A DNA stretch of 64,000 nt, taken from an uncultured Prochlorococcus sp. Its GTDB lineage: Bacteria; Cyanobacteriota; Cyanobacteriia; PCC-6307; Cyanobiaceae. Within the stretch, counting starts at the first letter, position 1. Each line of letters starts with the position of its first letter. This document shows, one piece after another, positions 9,694 to 19,160 of this stretch. The translations under genes and the position numbers were made by a program. The DNA is taken from the NCBI GenBank assembly GCA_902583265.1, contig CACHVD010000002.1, positions 62,001-126,000 on the forward strand. Reading direction: 5' to 3'. The notes beneath the pieces are model-generated. The model made no database searches. It saw nothing but the letters and a program-made list of their open reading frames with translations, and was not told the origin of the DNA.

Positions 9694-11403
9694 ATGTCTT
9701 ATAAAATTGATAGAAAAACTTATTCTCAAACCTACGGACCTACTACTGGGGACAGAGTAAGGCTTGCCGATACGGAGCTACTTATAGAAGTAGAGGATGA
9801 TTTAACCACTTACGGAGATGAAGTTAAATTTGGAGGTGGTAAAGTTATTCGAGATGGTATGGGACAGTCTCAAGTAACAAGAGGAGATGGGGCTGTAGAT
9901 ACCGTAATTACTAATGCATTGATTGTAGATTGGTGGGGCATAATCAAGGCGGATGTTGGCTTAAAAGATGGAAAGATTTTTGAAATCGGTAAAGCTGGTA
10001 ATCCTGATATTCAGGATAAAGTTGATATTATTATTGGAGCCTCAACAGAAGTAATAGCAGGAGAGGGACATATTCTTACTGCAGGGTCAATAGATACTCA
10101 TATTCACTTTATCTGTCCTCAACAAATTGAAACGGCATTAGCTTCAGGAATTACAACAATGTTAGGAGGAGGGACGGGACCTGCTACTGGAACAAATGCA
10201 ACTACATGTACTCCTGGTTCTTTTCATATTTCTCGGATGCTTCAATCTGCAGAAGCCTTCCCAATGAATTTAGGTTTTTTTGGAAAAGGGAATTCAACAA
10301 ACGAGAAAAATCTTATTGATCAAGTTGAATCTGGTGCGTGTGGATTGAAACTTCATGAGGATTGGGGAACGACTCCATCAACAATAAATTCATGTCTTAA
10401 TGTTGCAGATAAGTTTGATGTTCAAGTTTGTATTCACACTGATACTTTAAATGAGGCGGGCTTTGTTGAAGACACCATCAATGCTATCGCTGGAAGAACA
10501 ATTCATACTTTTCATACCGAAGGTGCAGGTGGGGGCCATGCACCAGATATTATAAAAATTTGTGGTGAAAAAAACGTTCTTCCTAGCAGTACTAACCCAA
10601 CAAGACCCTATACAAGAAACACATTAGAGGAACATCTTGATATGCTAATGGTTTGTCATCATTTAGATTCTAAAATACCTGAAGACATAGCATTTGCCGA
10701 ATCAAGGATCAGAAGAGAGACTATTGCAGCGGAGGATATCCTTCATGATTTAGGTGCCTTCTAAATTATTGCCAGTGACTCTCAAGCTATGGGAAGAGTT
10801 GGTGAAGTAATAACTAGAACTTTTCAAACTGCTCATAAAATGAAAGTGCAAAGAGGACCTTTGTCGCAGGATTCTGATAGAAACGACAATTACAGAGTAA
10901 AGAGATACATTTCTAAAGTTACAATTAATCCAGCAATAGCTCATGGTCTTAATAAATATGTTGGTTCTATAGAAAAGGGTAAAATTGCAGATTTAGTCTT
11001 GTGGAAACCTTCTTTTTTTGCAGTAAAGCCTGAATTAGTTGTTAAAGGTGGATCTATAGTTTGGTCACAAATGGGTGATGCAAATGCCTCAATTCCAACT
11101 CCAGGTCCTGTTCATGGTAGACCTATGTTTGCAAATTTTGGTCAATCCCTTATCAACAGTTCTGTAACCTTTTTAAGTAAAAATTCAATTGATCAAGATG
11201 TTCCAAAAAAATTAGGATTACAAAAGAATTGTATAGCTGTAGAAAATACGAGAAATATCGACAAATCATTTTTAAAACTTAATAACAAACTACCAAATAT
11301 TTCAGTTGATCCTCAAACTTACGAAGTTTTTTCAGATGGAGAACTTCTTACTTGCGAACCACTTAATGAAGTTCCTATGGCCCAGCGTTACTTTTTGCTT
11401 TAA
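9694..11403 (+). pseudogene. ureC: urease alpha subunit, interrupted by an in-frame TAA at 10762-10764
   Basis: ORFs 9694..10764 and 10789..11403 lie in one frame and together give full-length UreC; ...[26 protein letters not shown]... Confidence 0.9.
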
Positions 11404-12626
11404 AAGTTTTTAATTAATTCTTTTTCAGTAGTTTTTATATCTTTTGACCCTGCGATTTCCAAATCCTCTTGAAGTTTATTTTCACAAGAAAGAACTCTGG
11501 ACCAACTTGGTAATTGCTGTGTTGTAGGGCAAGCTAGATAATCTTCTGTAGCAGGTCTCAATAGTTTCGCAAATTTTTGGACTGATAGCTCTTCTTGATG
11601 CCTATCGTATGGAAGTTGATTTACTGCTGAATCTAAACCAAATTGCTTTACCCTATCTTCTCCAACTCTTTTATAAAGAACTTCTAAAGTTGCTAATTGA
11701 GTGCTAGTTAATGTTTCTGCTTGATGCTCCATAAGCCCTCTCAAAACACTTGAGAGGATTTCAGTACACATTTTTTGCAATCCTTCTCTAGAAGAATCAC
11801 CAATATTTTTATGTTTATGATCAAACAAACCTAGATCAACTTGAGCAATTTTCGAGGTTCTTACGTTTCTATAAACTTCAGATAATAAGCCTATTTCTAA
11901 ACCCCAGTCACAAGGAATTCTTAAATTCATAGCAAGGTCTTTTGTAAAAGCAAACTCACCAGCTAATGGATATCTAAATGATTGAAGATATTGTAAAAAA
12001 GGTCCCTTCCCAACTAACTGCTCTAAGCTTGCCAAAAGAGGACCAACAAATAATCTTGTTGCTCTTCCTTGTAATTGGTTTGTTTCAAGGGATAACCTGC
12101 TATAAAAGGCTTTTACATAAGAAATTCCATATGATTCGTCAAGAAGCGGAAGTATCATCCTTGATGGATATAAAGGACTAAAAGTTCTTATGTCAGCATC
12201 AAAAAGAGCAACAACCTCTGATTTTCTAGTGGCAACTCCTATGCCTTGCCAGACAGCCCATCCTTTACCAGGAGTCCCCAAAAGTTCCAACCCATTTTTT
12301 TCTTGGTTTTTTAATAGCTCTATTACGGAGGGAGAATTAGTCCATTGAACATGCACTGGGAATGGCATAGAGTCAAAAAATGATTTTGCTGCTTTAACTT
12401 GCTCAATTGTTTTTGCAGATAGAGCTATAACCAATTCATTTAATCCTGTCAGGGTTTTTAAAACTTCTCTAATATCTTTTAATGCTGGACGTTCAAATTC
12501 TTCATATAAGCAAGGAATTAATATGGCTGTTGGTCTTTTTTTAAGATTATTGTTTAATTCTATAAGTAGATCGTCAGCTACACCGTATTCATGTATTGTT
12601 GTGATTAAACCTTGTTGAAAGTCCAT
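11400..12626 (-). CDS. gpgS: glucosyl-3-phosphoglycerate synthase (GT81-like)
   Basis: Glycosyltransferase with LFDADIRTF and [14 protein letters not shown] motifs; next to gpgP-like gene. Confidence 0.85.
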   Translation of the reverse strand: MDFQQGLITTIHEYGVADDLLIELNNNLKKRPTAILIPCLYEEFERPALKDIREVLKTLTGLNELVIALSAKTIEQVKAAKSFFDSMPFPVHVQWTNSPSVIELLKNQEKNGLELLGTPGKGWAVWQGIGVATRKSEVVALFDADIRTFSPLYPSRMILPLLDESYGISYVKAFYSRLSLETNQLQGRATRLFVGPLLASLEQLVGKGPFLQYLQSFRYPLAGEFAFTKDLAMNLRIPCDWGLEIGLLSEVYRNVRTSKIAQVDLGLFDHKHKNIGDSSREGLQKMCTEILSSVLRGLMEHQAETLTSTQLATLEVLYKRVGEDRVKQFGLDSAVNQLPYDRHQEELSVQKFAKLLRPATEDYLACPTTQQLPSWSRVLSCENKLQEDLEIAGSKDIKTTEKELIKNF

Positions 12627-12676
12627 TTTCTAATTGATGTGCAGAATAGTGTTAATACTTCGATAATTTTTTCAAA

Positions 12677-14443
12677 GTGAAAAAAATTGATTCAGAGAAA
12701 AAATTAGATAGATTAAAACTGTATAAGTTGTTGGAAACAATTTATTCAAATAATACTACAGAAGAAATTAATTTTCTTTCAAGTAAATTATTACAGATTT
12801 TAGATAATTTCTCAGAGAAATCTTCTTTTCAAGAAATAAGTGAGAACGATAGGTGGAATGAATCACATTCCGTTTTAATAACTTATGCAGATAGTATTTA
12901 CAATAATGGGGAGCCTACATTAACCACTCTTAGAGACTTTTTAAGCAATCATTTTGGGAGCCTTTCAAGGGTTGTGCATATTCTTCCTTTTCTCAAATCC
13001 ACTAGTGATGGAGGTTTTGCAGTTTCAAGTTATGATTCACTAGAAGAAAAATTTGGTGATTGGAATGATCTCAAAAGTATCTCGAAAAATCATGTTTTGA
13101 TGGCTGATCTAGTCCTTAACCATGTTTCATCATCTCACCAATGGGTTCAACAATTTATAAAGTCCCAAGAACCAGGCAAATCAAATGTTTTTTCACCGGA
13201 ACAAAATCTTGATTGGTCGAATGTAGTGAGACCAAGAAGTTCCTCTTTATTTTCTCGGATAAACACAGAAAATGGTCCAAAACAAGTTTGGACAACTTTC
13301 GGTCCAGATCAAATTGATTTGAATTGGCAAAATCCAACAATGATTCTTGAGTTCTTAAATTTGATTATCTTATATTTATCTAATGGTATTAAATGGTTAA
13401 GGCTAGATGCAGTAGGTTTTATCTGGAAGGAATCAGGAACTACTTGCTTGCATTTACCAAAAGCACATTCAATAGTAAAAATTTTAAGAATTCTTTTAAA
13501 TAATCTTCTTGATGATGGAGTTTTAATAACAGAAACTAATGTCCCTCAGAAGGAAAATTTATCTTATCTCATTACTGAAGATGAAGCCCATATGGCCTAT
13601 AATTTTCCATTACCTCCTCTTCTACTAGAGGCAATTATTACTTCAAGAGCAGATATTCTAAACTCATGGATTTCTAATTGGCCAAAATTACCTGTTGATA
13701 CAACACTTTTTAATTTCACAGCATCTCATGATGGAGTTGGGCTAAGAGCTCTTGAGGGGCTAATGAATGAGCAAAGAATTAAAGATTTATTGATTAATTG
13801 TGAAAAAAGAGGGGGGCTAGTAAGTCATAGGCGTTTGTCAAATGGGGACGATAAACCTTATGAGTTAAATATTAGCTGGTGGAACGCTATGGAAGATTCT
13901 AGTAGAGATTCTAATCGATTCCAATTTGAAAGATTTATTTTGACCCAATTATTAGTCATGGCTCTGAAAGGTGTGCCTGCATTTTATTTGCCAGCATTAC
14001 TGGCTTCCGAAAATGATATAAAAAGTTTTTCTATGACAGGTCAAAGAAGAGACCTGAATCGAGAAAAATTTAAATCAGATAATCTTGTATCTGTTTTAAA
14101 TAATCCTGAATCTAATGCCAAAAAAAATATTAAATATCTATGTAATGCGATGGATGTAAGATCAAAATTATCGCAATTTCATCCATGTTCAGAAATGGAA
14201 TGTTTGTCTAAAGGTAGAAGCGATATTGTTGTAATCAAAAGAGGTAAAGGCCCAAAATCCGTTTTTGCAATCCATAATATGACAGAGAATAAAATCAATT
14301 ATCAACTGAATGATTACGATTTACCAGAAATAATTGATAATGATTTTAATATGAAAGATTTTTTATCATCAACTAAATACAATTGGAAAAATATTAGTCT
14401 TGATCCTTTTCAAGTTATTTGGCTTGGTGATTTAATGAAATGA
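12677..14443 (+). CDS. GH13_18-like glycosidase/phosphorylase (sucrose phosphorylase family; likely glucosylglycerate phosphorylase)
   Basis: GH13 motifs ADLVLNHVSSSHQW, WLRLDAVGF, ITETNV, NFTASHDGVGLRAL; operon context. Confidence 0.85.
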   Translation: MKKIDSEKKLDRLKLYKLLETIYSNNTTEEINFLSSKLLQILDNFSEKSSFQEISENDRWNESHSVLITYADSIYNNGEPTLTTLRDFLSNHFGSLSRVVHILPFLKSTSDGGFAVSSYDSLEEKFGDWNDLKSISKNHVLMADLVLNHVSSSHQWVQQFIKSQEPGKSNVFSPEQNLDWSNVVRPRSSSLFSRINTENGPKQVWTTFGPDQIDLNWQNPTMILEFLNLIILYLSNGIKWLRLDAVGFIWKESGTTCLHLPKAHSIVKILRILLNNLLDDGVLITETNVPQKENLSYLITEDEAHMAYNFPLPPLLLEAIITSRADILNSWISNWPKLPVDTTLFNFTASHDGVGLRALEGLMNEQRIKDLLINCEKRGGLVSHRRLSNGDDKPYELNISWWNAMEDSSRDSNRFQFERFILTQLLVMALKGVPAFYLPALLASENDIKSFSMTGQRRDLNREKFKSDNLVSVLNNPESNAKKNIKYLCNAMDVRSKLSQFHPCSEMECLSKGRSDIVVIKRGKGPKSVFAIHNMTENKINYQLNDYDLPEIIDNDFNMKDFLSSTKYNWKNISLDPFQVIWLGDLMK

Positions 14444-15231
14444 TAGAAAATTCTTCAATTTGGGTTGTTAGTGATGTAGATGGTACTTTAATGGATCATT
14501 CTTACGATTTAACCCCTGCAAAAGAAACTATAAAAACTCTTCAAAAATTATCCATACCTGTAATTCTATGTACAAGTAAGACAGCTGCTGAAGTAAAGGT
14601 CATAAGAAAGGAGCTAAGTCTGACTGATCCTTATATTGTTGAGAATGGAGCGGCAATTTATGGTGAATCTCTTAAAAAGGTCAATGGAGAAATTATTCTT
14701 GGAAAAAAGTACGAAATTCTCGAAGAAATTTTAAATCTTATTTCTAAAGAAATCGATTATAAGCTAATTCCCCTTAATAATCTTGCTGACTCTGAAGCGA
14801 TTGAGCTTACAGGATTAACAGGAAATTCATTAACTTTAATGAGAGACAGACATTGGAGTATGCCTTTTTTGAATCCACCTAGTTTTTTAGAAAAAAGAAT
14901 AAATATCTGTTGTAAAAAGTTCAAAGTAGATATTTTTAAAGGAAACAGAATGAGTCACTTATTATCGAAAAATTCTAATAAAGGGAAAGCAATTAAAGCT
15001 TTAAAAAAATATTCAAATAATCAAGATATTCAAATTATAGGTTTGGGTGATTCTCCAAATGATTTGCCTTTACTTTTAAATTCAGATATTAAAATTGTTA
15101 TACCAGGTATAGATGGACCTAATTTAAATTTAATAGATCAATTAAAAAATATTAAATTCACTTTAGCTTCAGAACCTAATGGATATGGCTGGAAAAATGA
15201 AATTAATAAATTGATAAATGAACTAATCTAG
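14440..15231 (+). CDS. gpgP: glucosyl/mannosyl-3-phosphoglycerate phosphatase, HAD family
   Basis: HAD motif VSDVDGTLMDHSY, GLGDSPNDLPLL; MPGP/YedP-like; cluster context. Confidence 0.82.
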   Translation: MIENSSIWVVSDVDGTLMDHSYDLTPAKETIKTLQKLSIPVILCTSKTAAEVKVIRKELSLTDPYIVENGAAIYGESLKKVNGEIILGKKYEILEEILNLISKEIDYKLIPLNNLADSEAIELTGLTGNSLTLMRDRHWSMPFLNPPSFLEKRINICCKKFKVDIFKGNRMSHLLSKNSNKGKAIKALKKYSNNQDIQIIGLGDSPNDLPLLLNSDIKIVIPGIDGPNLNLIDQLKNIKFTLASEPNGYGWKNEINKLINELI

Positions 15232-15235
15232 AAAC

Positions 15236-16180
15236 GTGAAAGATTTAAATATTAATTTTCCACTTGATAAATTTGAAAAATTAATTATTGATATTGGCTG
15301 GGAATCCCTGGATGATTGGATTGATTTTTGGAATAATCAAAAAAAAATTCTTTCAATTGATCAATTCTGGAGTAATAAAGTAAATGATGATTGGATTTGG
15401 GGTTTAGCTTTACCTCTATTATCTCAGGCATATAAATTTAAAAATAAATTTTCTGATCGAAAAATAATTGGTATTTCAGCCCTTCCTGGAACTGGTAAAA
15501 CAACTTTAGGTAAATGGCTTGAGGCAATATCTTTAAAATTAGATTTCAAGATTGCTGTTATTTCAATTGACGATTTTTATCTTCCCTCAGATGAAATGAA
15601 ATTAGCAATTAAGAATAACCCTTGGAATGTCTCTAGAGGTTTTCCTGGAAGTCACTCAGTTAAATTAATGCATAACAAATTACTTAATTGGAAGATAAGT
15701 GGAGAGTTAGATGTACCCGTTTTCGATAAATCATTAAGAAATGGCTTAGGTGATAGGTCTTATTGGAGATCAGATAATCCTGATTTGTTAGTTATTGAGG
15801 GATGGTTTTTGGGAATCGAACCCTTTCCCGTTGATTTTGATGATCAACAGGTCAAATCATTAAATTTGAGTCCTGATGAAGTCCTTTATAAATCCAAAAT
15901 ACAAAAAAACCTACATTCATATTTAGATATTTGGAGTTTATTAGACAATATTTGGCACTTAAAGCCATTGAAGTTTGAATATATGAATATGTGGAAATCA
16001 AATCAAGAAAAAGAAATGTTATCACAGAAAGGAAGTGCGCTTCAGGATGAAAAATTATCAAATTTTTTGAGAATGCTTAATGTATCATTACCTCATAAAA
16101 GTTTTGATCTTATAAATTCTTATGCAATTTTTTTAATTGATCAAGAAAGAAATTTAGTTGAAGTGGGATTGAATGAGTAA
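15236..16180 (+). CDS. D-glycerate 3-kinase (plant-type GLYK)
   Basis: P-loop GISALPGTGKTTLGKWLE, ISIDDFYLP, NPWNVSRGFPGSHS, EGWFLG motifs. Confidence 0.85.
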   Translation: MKDLNINFPLDKFEKLIIDIGWESLDDWIDFWNNQKKILSIDQFWSNKVNDDWIWGLALPLLSQAYKFKNKFSDRKIIGISALPGTGKTTLGKWLEAISLKLDFKIAVISIDDFYLPSDEMKLAIKNNPWNVSRGFPGSHSVKLMHNKLLNWKISGELDVPVFDKSLRNGLGDRSYWRSDNPDLLVIEGWFLGIEPFPVDFDDQQVKSLNLSPDEVLYKSKIQKNLHSYLDIWSLLDNIWHLKPLKFEYMNMWKSNQEKEMLSQKGSALQDEKLSNFLRMLNVSLPHKSFDLINSYAIFLIDQERNLVEVGLNE

Positions 16181-16273
16181 TATTTTTCTAAATTTCTTTT
16201 TTTTTCAGTTATTTTTTATACATTTTATATGAATCTAAATAGTGTTTAATAAAGTCTACTTTGTTGTTTTTAA

Positions 16274-16501
16274 ATGGTTGAGTTTTCGTACAAAAATGAA
16301 GGTTGTAGGATGGTTGTTTTGAGATGTATTGGTCCATCAAACTTTTTTTTAGAAAGAGTTTTATTTCCAACGGACATTCTAACTTTTATGGCTCCAAATG
16401 ATTCAAGAGTTGAAATCTGGGGAAATGAATTATATGGTCCAAAATTGGAAGAGAGAATAAGAATATCTTCTGATAGTGAAGATTCCTCTCTTGTTGCTTA
16501 G
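16274..16501 (+). CDS. DUF1830-like protein
   Basis: 75 aa; ...CRMVVLRCIGPSNFFLERVLFPTDILTFMAPNDSRVEIWG. Confidence 0.7.
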   Translation: MVEFSYKNEGCRMVVLRCIGPSNFFLERVLFPTDILTFMAPNDSRVEIWGNELYGPKLEERIRISSDSEDSSLVA

Positions 16502-16591
16502 ATAAGAATTCTTATAATTGTCTTCGAGTCCATATTTTTTACAATTACTTATTTTTTATTGATATTATCTAACTAGTTTTAGTTTTAAGTG

Positions 16592-16717
16592 ATGCATTAT
16601 TTTTCTTCGTTTGCAATAGGAGGCTTTGTCCCATCTGCTGCTGTTGCTGGGGTTTTACTTTTAGTTGGTTTAGGTGCCTTTTTTTATCTTGGTATTAAAG
16701 GACCTACCGATTATTAA
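16592..16717 (+). CDS. 41-aa single-TM microprotein (MHYFSSFAIGGFVPSAAVAGVLLLVGLGAFFYLGIKGPTDY)
   Basis: Read by hand, ATG 16592 to TAA 16717; hydrophobic helix; resembles small photosynthetic membrane subunits in style only. Confidence 0.7.
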   Translation: MHYFSSFAIGGFVPSAAVAGVLLLVGLGAFFYLGIKGPTDY

Positions 16718-16783
16718 AGCTGAATTTAATTAATAATGGTTATTTTATTTTTTTATAACCCTAATTAATTCGATAAATTACTT

Positions 16784-16918
16784 ATGGATTTAACAACTAT
16801 TTTATTTATATTGAGTCTGCCATTTGTTTTGTTAACAGTATACTTTGGCACCAAAAATGATTTTTACGAAAGTGAAAATTATAAAGGTGATGGTTGTGCT
16901 CACGATGTAAAAAGGTAA
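16784..16918 (+). CDS. 44-aa single-TM microprotein (MDLTTILFILSLPFVLLTVYFGTKNDFYESENYKGDGCAHDVKR)
   Basis: Read by hand, ATG 16784 to TAA 16918. Confidence 0.65.
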   Translation: MDLTTILFILSLPFVLLTVYFGTKNDFYESENYKGDGCAHDVKR

Positions 16919-16922
16919 CTTT

Positions 16923-17201
16923 CTAAGTATTCCCACTAAATACACAAGTCCATTTGCTATCAAATTGCCAAACTGGTGTATATATCTCTTTTGAAATTTT
17001 GTCACCTGCTTTTTTACAAGTATCCAAATCCTTCATTGGAATGGAGTGTAATGAAGGACTTGTTATTCCACTCACCTCGGGTCTACTCCCAGGACCTTGT
17101 CTATATGTTCCAATTACTAACCAATAATTAGCCCTTGCAGAATCAGAAAAAAAGATTAGTGAGTAAAGAAAAAATAGTATTAGGGTAAATTTTTTTTTCA
17201 T
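16923..17201 (-). CDS. small secreted hypothetical protein, 92 aa
   Basis: N-terminal signal peptide-like MKKKFTLILFFLYSLIFFSDSARA; two Cys. Confidence 0.65.
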   Translation of the reverse strand: MKKKFTLILFFLYSLIFFSDSARANYWLVIGTYRQGPGSRPEVSGITSPSLHSIPMKDLDTCKKAGDKISKEIYTPVWQFDSKWTCVFSGNT

Positions 17202-17284
17202 TTTTTTATATTACCTTTTACTTATTAAATGTAAATTGAATTTTGTAAATTGCTATTAATTAATAAGGTAATTTTTATAAGTTT

Positions 17285-18085
17285 TTGGAATATTTAGAAT
17301 TTTTTTTATATGGCTTGATTCAAGGTTTAACAGAATTTATTCCTGTAAGTAGTACTGCTCATTTAAAAGTCATATCTCTTCTTCTAGGCATTGATGATCC
17401 TGGCTCCTCATTATCTGCAATAATTCAAATAGGGAGTATTTTAGCTTTACTTTGGTATTTTAGAAATGATATTTTTAATTTAAGAAGTCAATCTACAAAT
17501 AACCTTTTGTATTACTTATTACACCAAAGGTTATTAAAATCTATTTTGATAGGCACTATTCCAATTGTAGTGCTTGGTGGGAGCATAAAATTATTTGTAC
17601 CTTATTTTTTTGAAAATATTCTTCGTTCAAATTTATCAATAGCATTAGCTTCTTTAGTAATGGCTATTTTTATGTACCTAGCAGAAATATCGAAAAAGGG
17701 TTCAACAAATTTAAAAAACCATAACTATTCAGATAGTTTTTTGATAGGACTTTCTCAAGCTTTCGCTATTTTTCCTGGTATTTCAAGATCTGGAATTACT
17801 ATTTCTACCGCTTTAGTATCAGGTTGGGAAAGAGTTGATGCTGCAAAATTCTCCTTTATTTTAGGTATACCGGCGATTTCTATTGCTGCAATTGTTGAGT
17901 TCATTTTTTCTTTTGATGAATTTTCTTCATTTAGTTTTTTCCCCCTATTTTTCGGACTTGCTACGACATTTGTATCTTCATTATTTGCTATCGATTTCTT
18001 AATAAAGTATTTTTCTTCAAATGGTTTGAAATTATTTATTATCTATCGGGTTGTATTCGGTCTCGTAATTCTTCTAAATTTATAA
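17285..18085 (+). CDS. uppP: undecaprenyl-diphosphate phosphatase
   Basis: BacA motifs QGLTEFIPVSSTAHL and FPGISRSG; TTG start. Confidence 0.95.
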   Translation: MEYLEFFLYGLIQGLTEFIPVSSTAHLKVISLLLGIDDPGSSLSAIIQIGSILALLWYFRNDIFNLRSQSTNNLLYYLLHQRLLKSILIGTIPIVVLGGSIKLFVPYFFENILRSNLSIALASLVMAIFMYLAEISKKGSTNLKNHNYSDSFLIGLSQAFAIFPGISRSGITISTALVSGWERVDAAKFSFILGIPAISIAAIVEFIFSFDEFSSFSFFPLFFGLATTFVSSLFAIDFLIKYFSSNGLKLFIIYRVVFGLVILLNL

Positions 18086-18137
18086 TTCGATGCAAAAATT
18101 TTTTCAATTATGTTAATGTTTAAAAAAATGATCTTTA

Positions 18138-18290
18138 ATGAATATTTTTATATCTTTCCAACTTGGTGAAGTTGAAGTTTCAAATCTTACGATATTAGCC
18201 TTAGCCTTTTTTTCCTCTTTTACTTTCATAGCTGTCGGCATAAGTTCATATAAACTATATAAGTCCCTCATAAATGCTGATGATAAATGA
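18138..18290 (+). CDS. 50-aa single-TM microprotein (MNIFISFQLGEVEVSNLTILALAFFSSFTFIAVGISSYKLYKSLINADDK)
   Basis: Read by hand, ATG 18138 to TGA 18290. Confidence 0.65.
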   Translation: MNIFISFQLGEVEVSNLTILALAFFSSFTFIAVGISSYKLYKSLINADDK

Positions 18291-18364
18291 TCGGAACGGC
18301 GGGATTTGAACCCACGACCCCCACTACCCCAAAGTGGTGCGCTACCAAACTGCGCTACGCCCCG
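18291..18364 (-). tRNA. tRNA-Pro (anticodon GGG)
   Basis: Minus-strand cloverleaf CGGGGCG...CCACT-TTGGGGT-AGTGG...GGTTCAAATCC...CGTTCCGA; no encoded CCA. Confidence 0.93.
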
Positions 18365-18392
18365 TCTTATTACTATAAAGATAAGATGTATA

Positions 18393-19121
18393 TTAAATGT
18401 TATTCTTTATAGGATTGTTATCAGATCTCAATACGCACTTATCAACTTCCCAATTAAAGTTTTCCCAAATATTATCTTTTAATTTGTAATTACTTCCTGT
18501 AAAACTTCCTAACTTAACTTTTGTAGGGGAAGCTGAACAATACTGCCTGCTGCCAGCTGACGCGAGATATTGTTGATGGTACTGTTCAGCATAAAAATAG
18601 GTATCAATCATTTTTATTTCTGTTTCGATAAAACCAAGATTTTTTTTATTTAGTTCTTTTTGAAATTGTTCTTTACTGGCTAATATGATTTTTTTATTTT
18701 TTTCATTTTTATAAAATATAGCTGACCTATACTGAGTCCCAATGTCATTACCTTGTCTATTTTTTTGTGTAGGGTTATGACATTCCCAAAACATTTTTAA
18801 TAGATCGCTGATATCTATTTCACTCTTATTCCAGATAACTCTTACAACTTCTGAATGACCAGTTAAACCTGAGCATACTTCGTAATAAGTTGGGTTCCTC
18901 TTGTTACCACCAGCGTACCCTACCGAAGTTGTTACAACTCCTGGAAGTTTCCAAAAACATTTTTCAGCTCCCCAGAAACAACCACACCCAAATATTATTT
19001 CATCTTCTTGCAGATTAGGATCTTTTTTGAAATCTGTTTTTAATATTCTATGAACTGTATTAAGTTCATTTGTTGGAGTTATTTCTTTATTGTTCATAAT
19101 ATTTTTTAGAAATTCAAACAT
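18393..19121 (-). CDS. msrA: peptide-methionine (S)-S-oxide reductase
   Basis: GCFWGAEKCFWKLPGVVTTSVGYAGG motif. Confidence 0.95.
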   Translation of the reverse strand: MFEFLKNIMNNKEITPTNELNTVHRILKTDFKKDPNLQEDEIIFGCGCFWGAEKCFWKLPGVVTTSVGYAGGNKRNPTYYEVCSGLTGHSEVVRVIWNKSEIDISDLLKMFWECHNPTQKNRQGNDIGTQYRSAIFYKNEKNKKIILASKEQFQKELNKKNLGFIETEIKMIDTYFYAEQYHQQYLASAGSRQYCSASPTKVKLGSFTGSNYKLKDNIWENFNWEVDKCVLRSDNNPIKNNI

Positions 19122-19160
19122 AACTTAAATATCTAATATCATAGGTTAAAAATCTTACTT

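Noticed and set aside
10762-10764. Frameshift as the cause of the ureC split
   Set aside because: Both halves are in the same frame, so it is a nonsense codon; selenocysteine/pyrrolysine recoding is unlikely because the codon is TAA
10750-10944. Minus ORF inside ureC around the stop codon
   Set aside because: Shadow ORF; ureC frame continues through with strong homology on both sides
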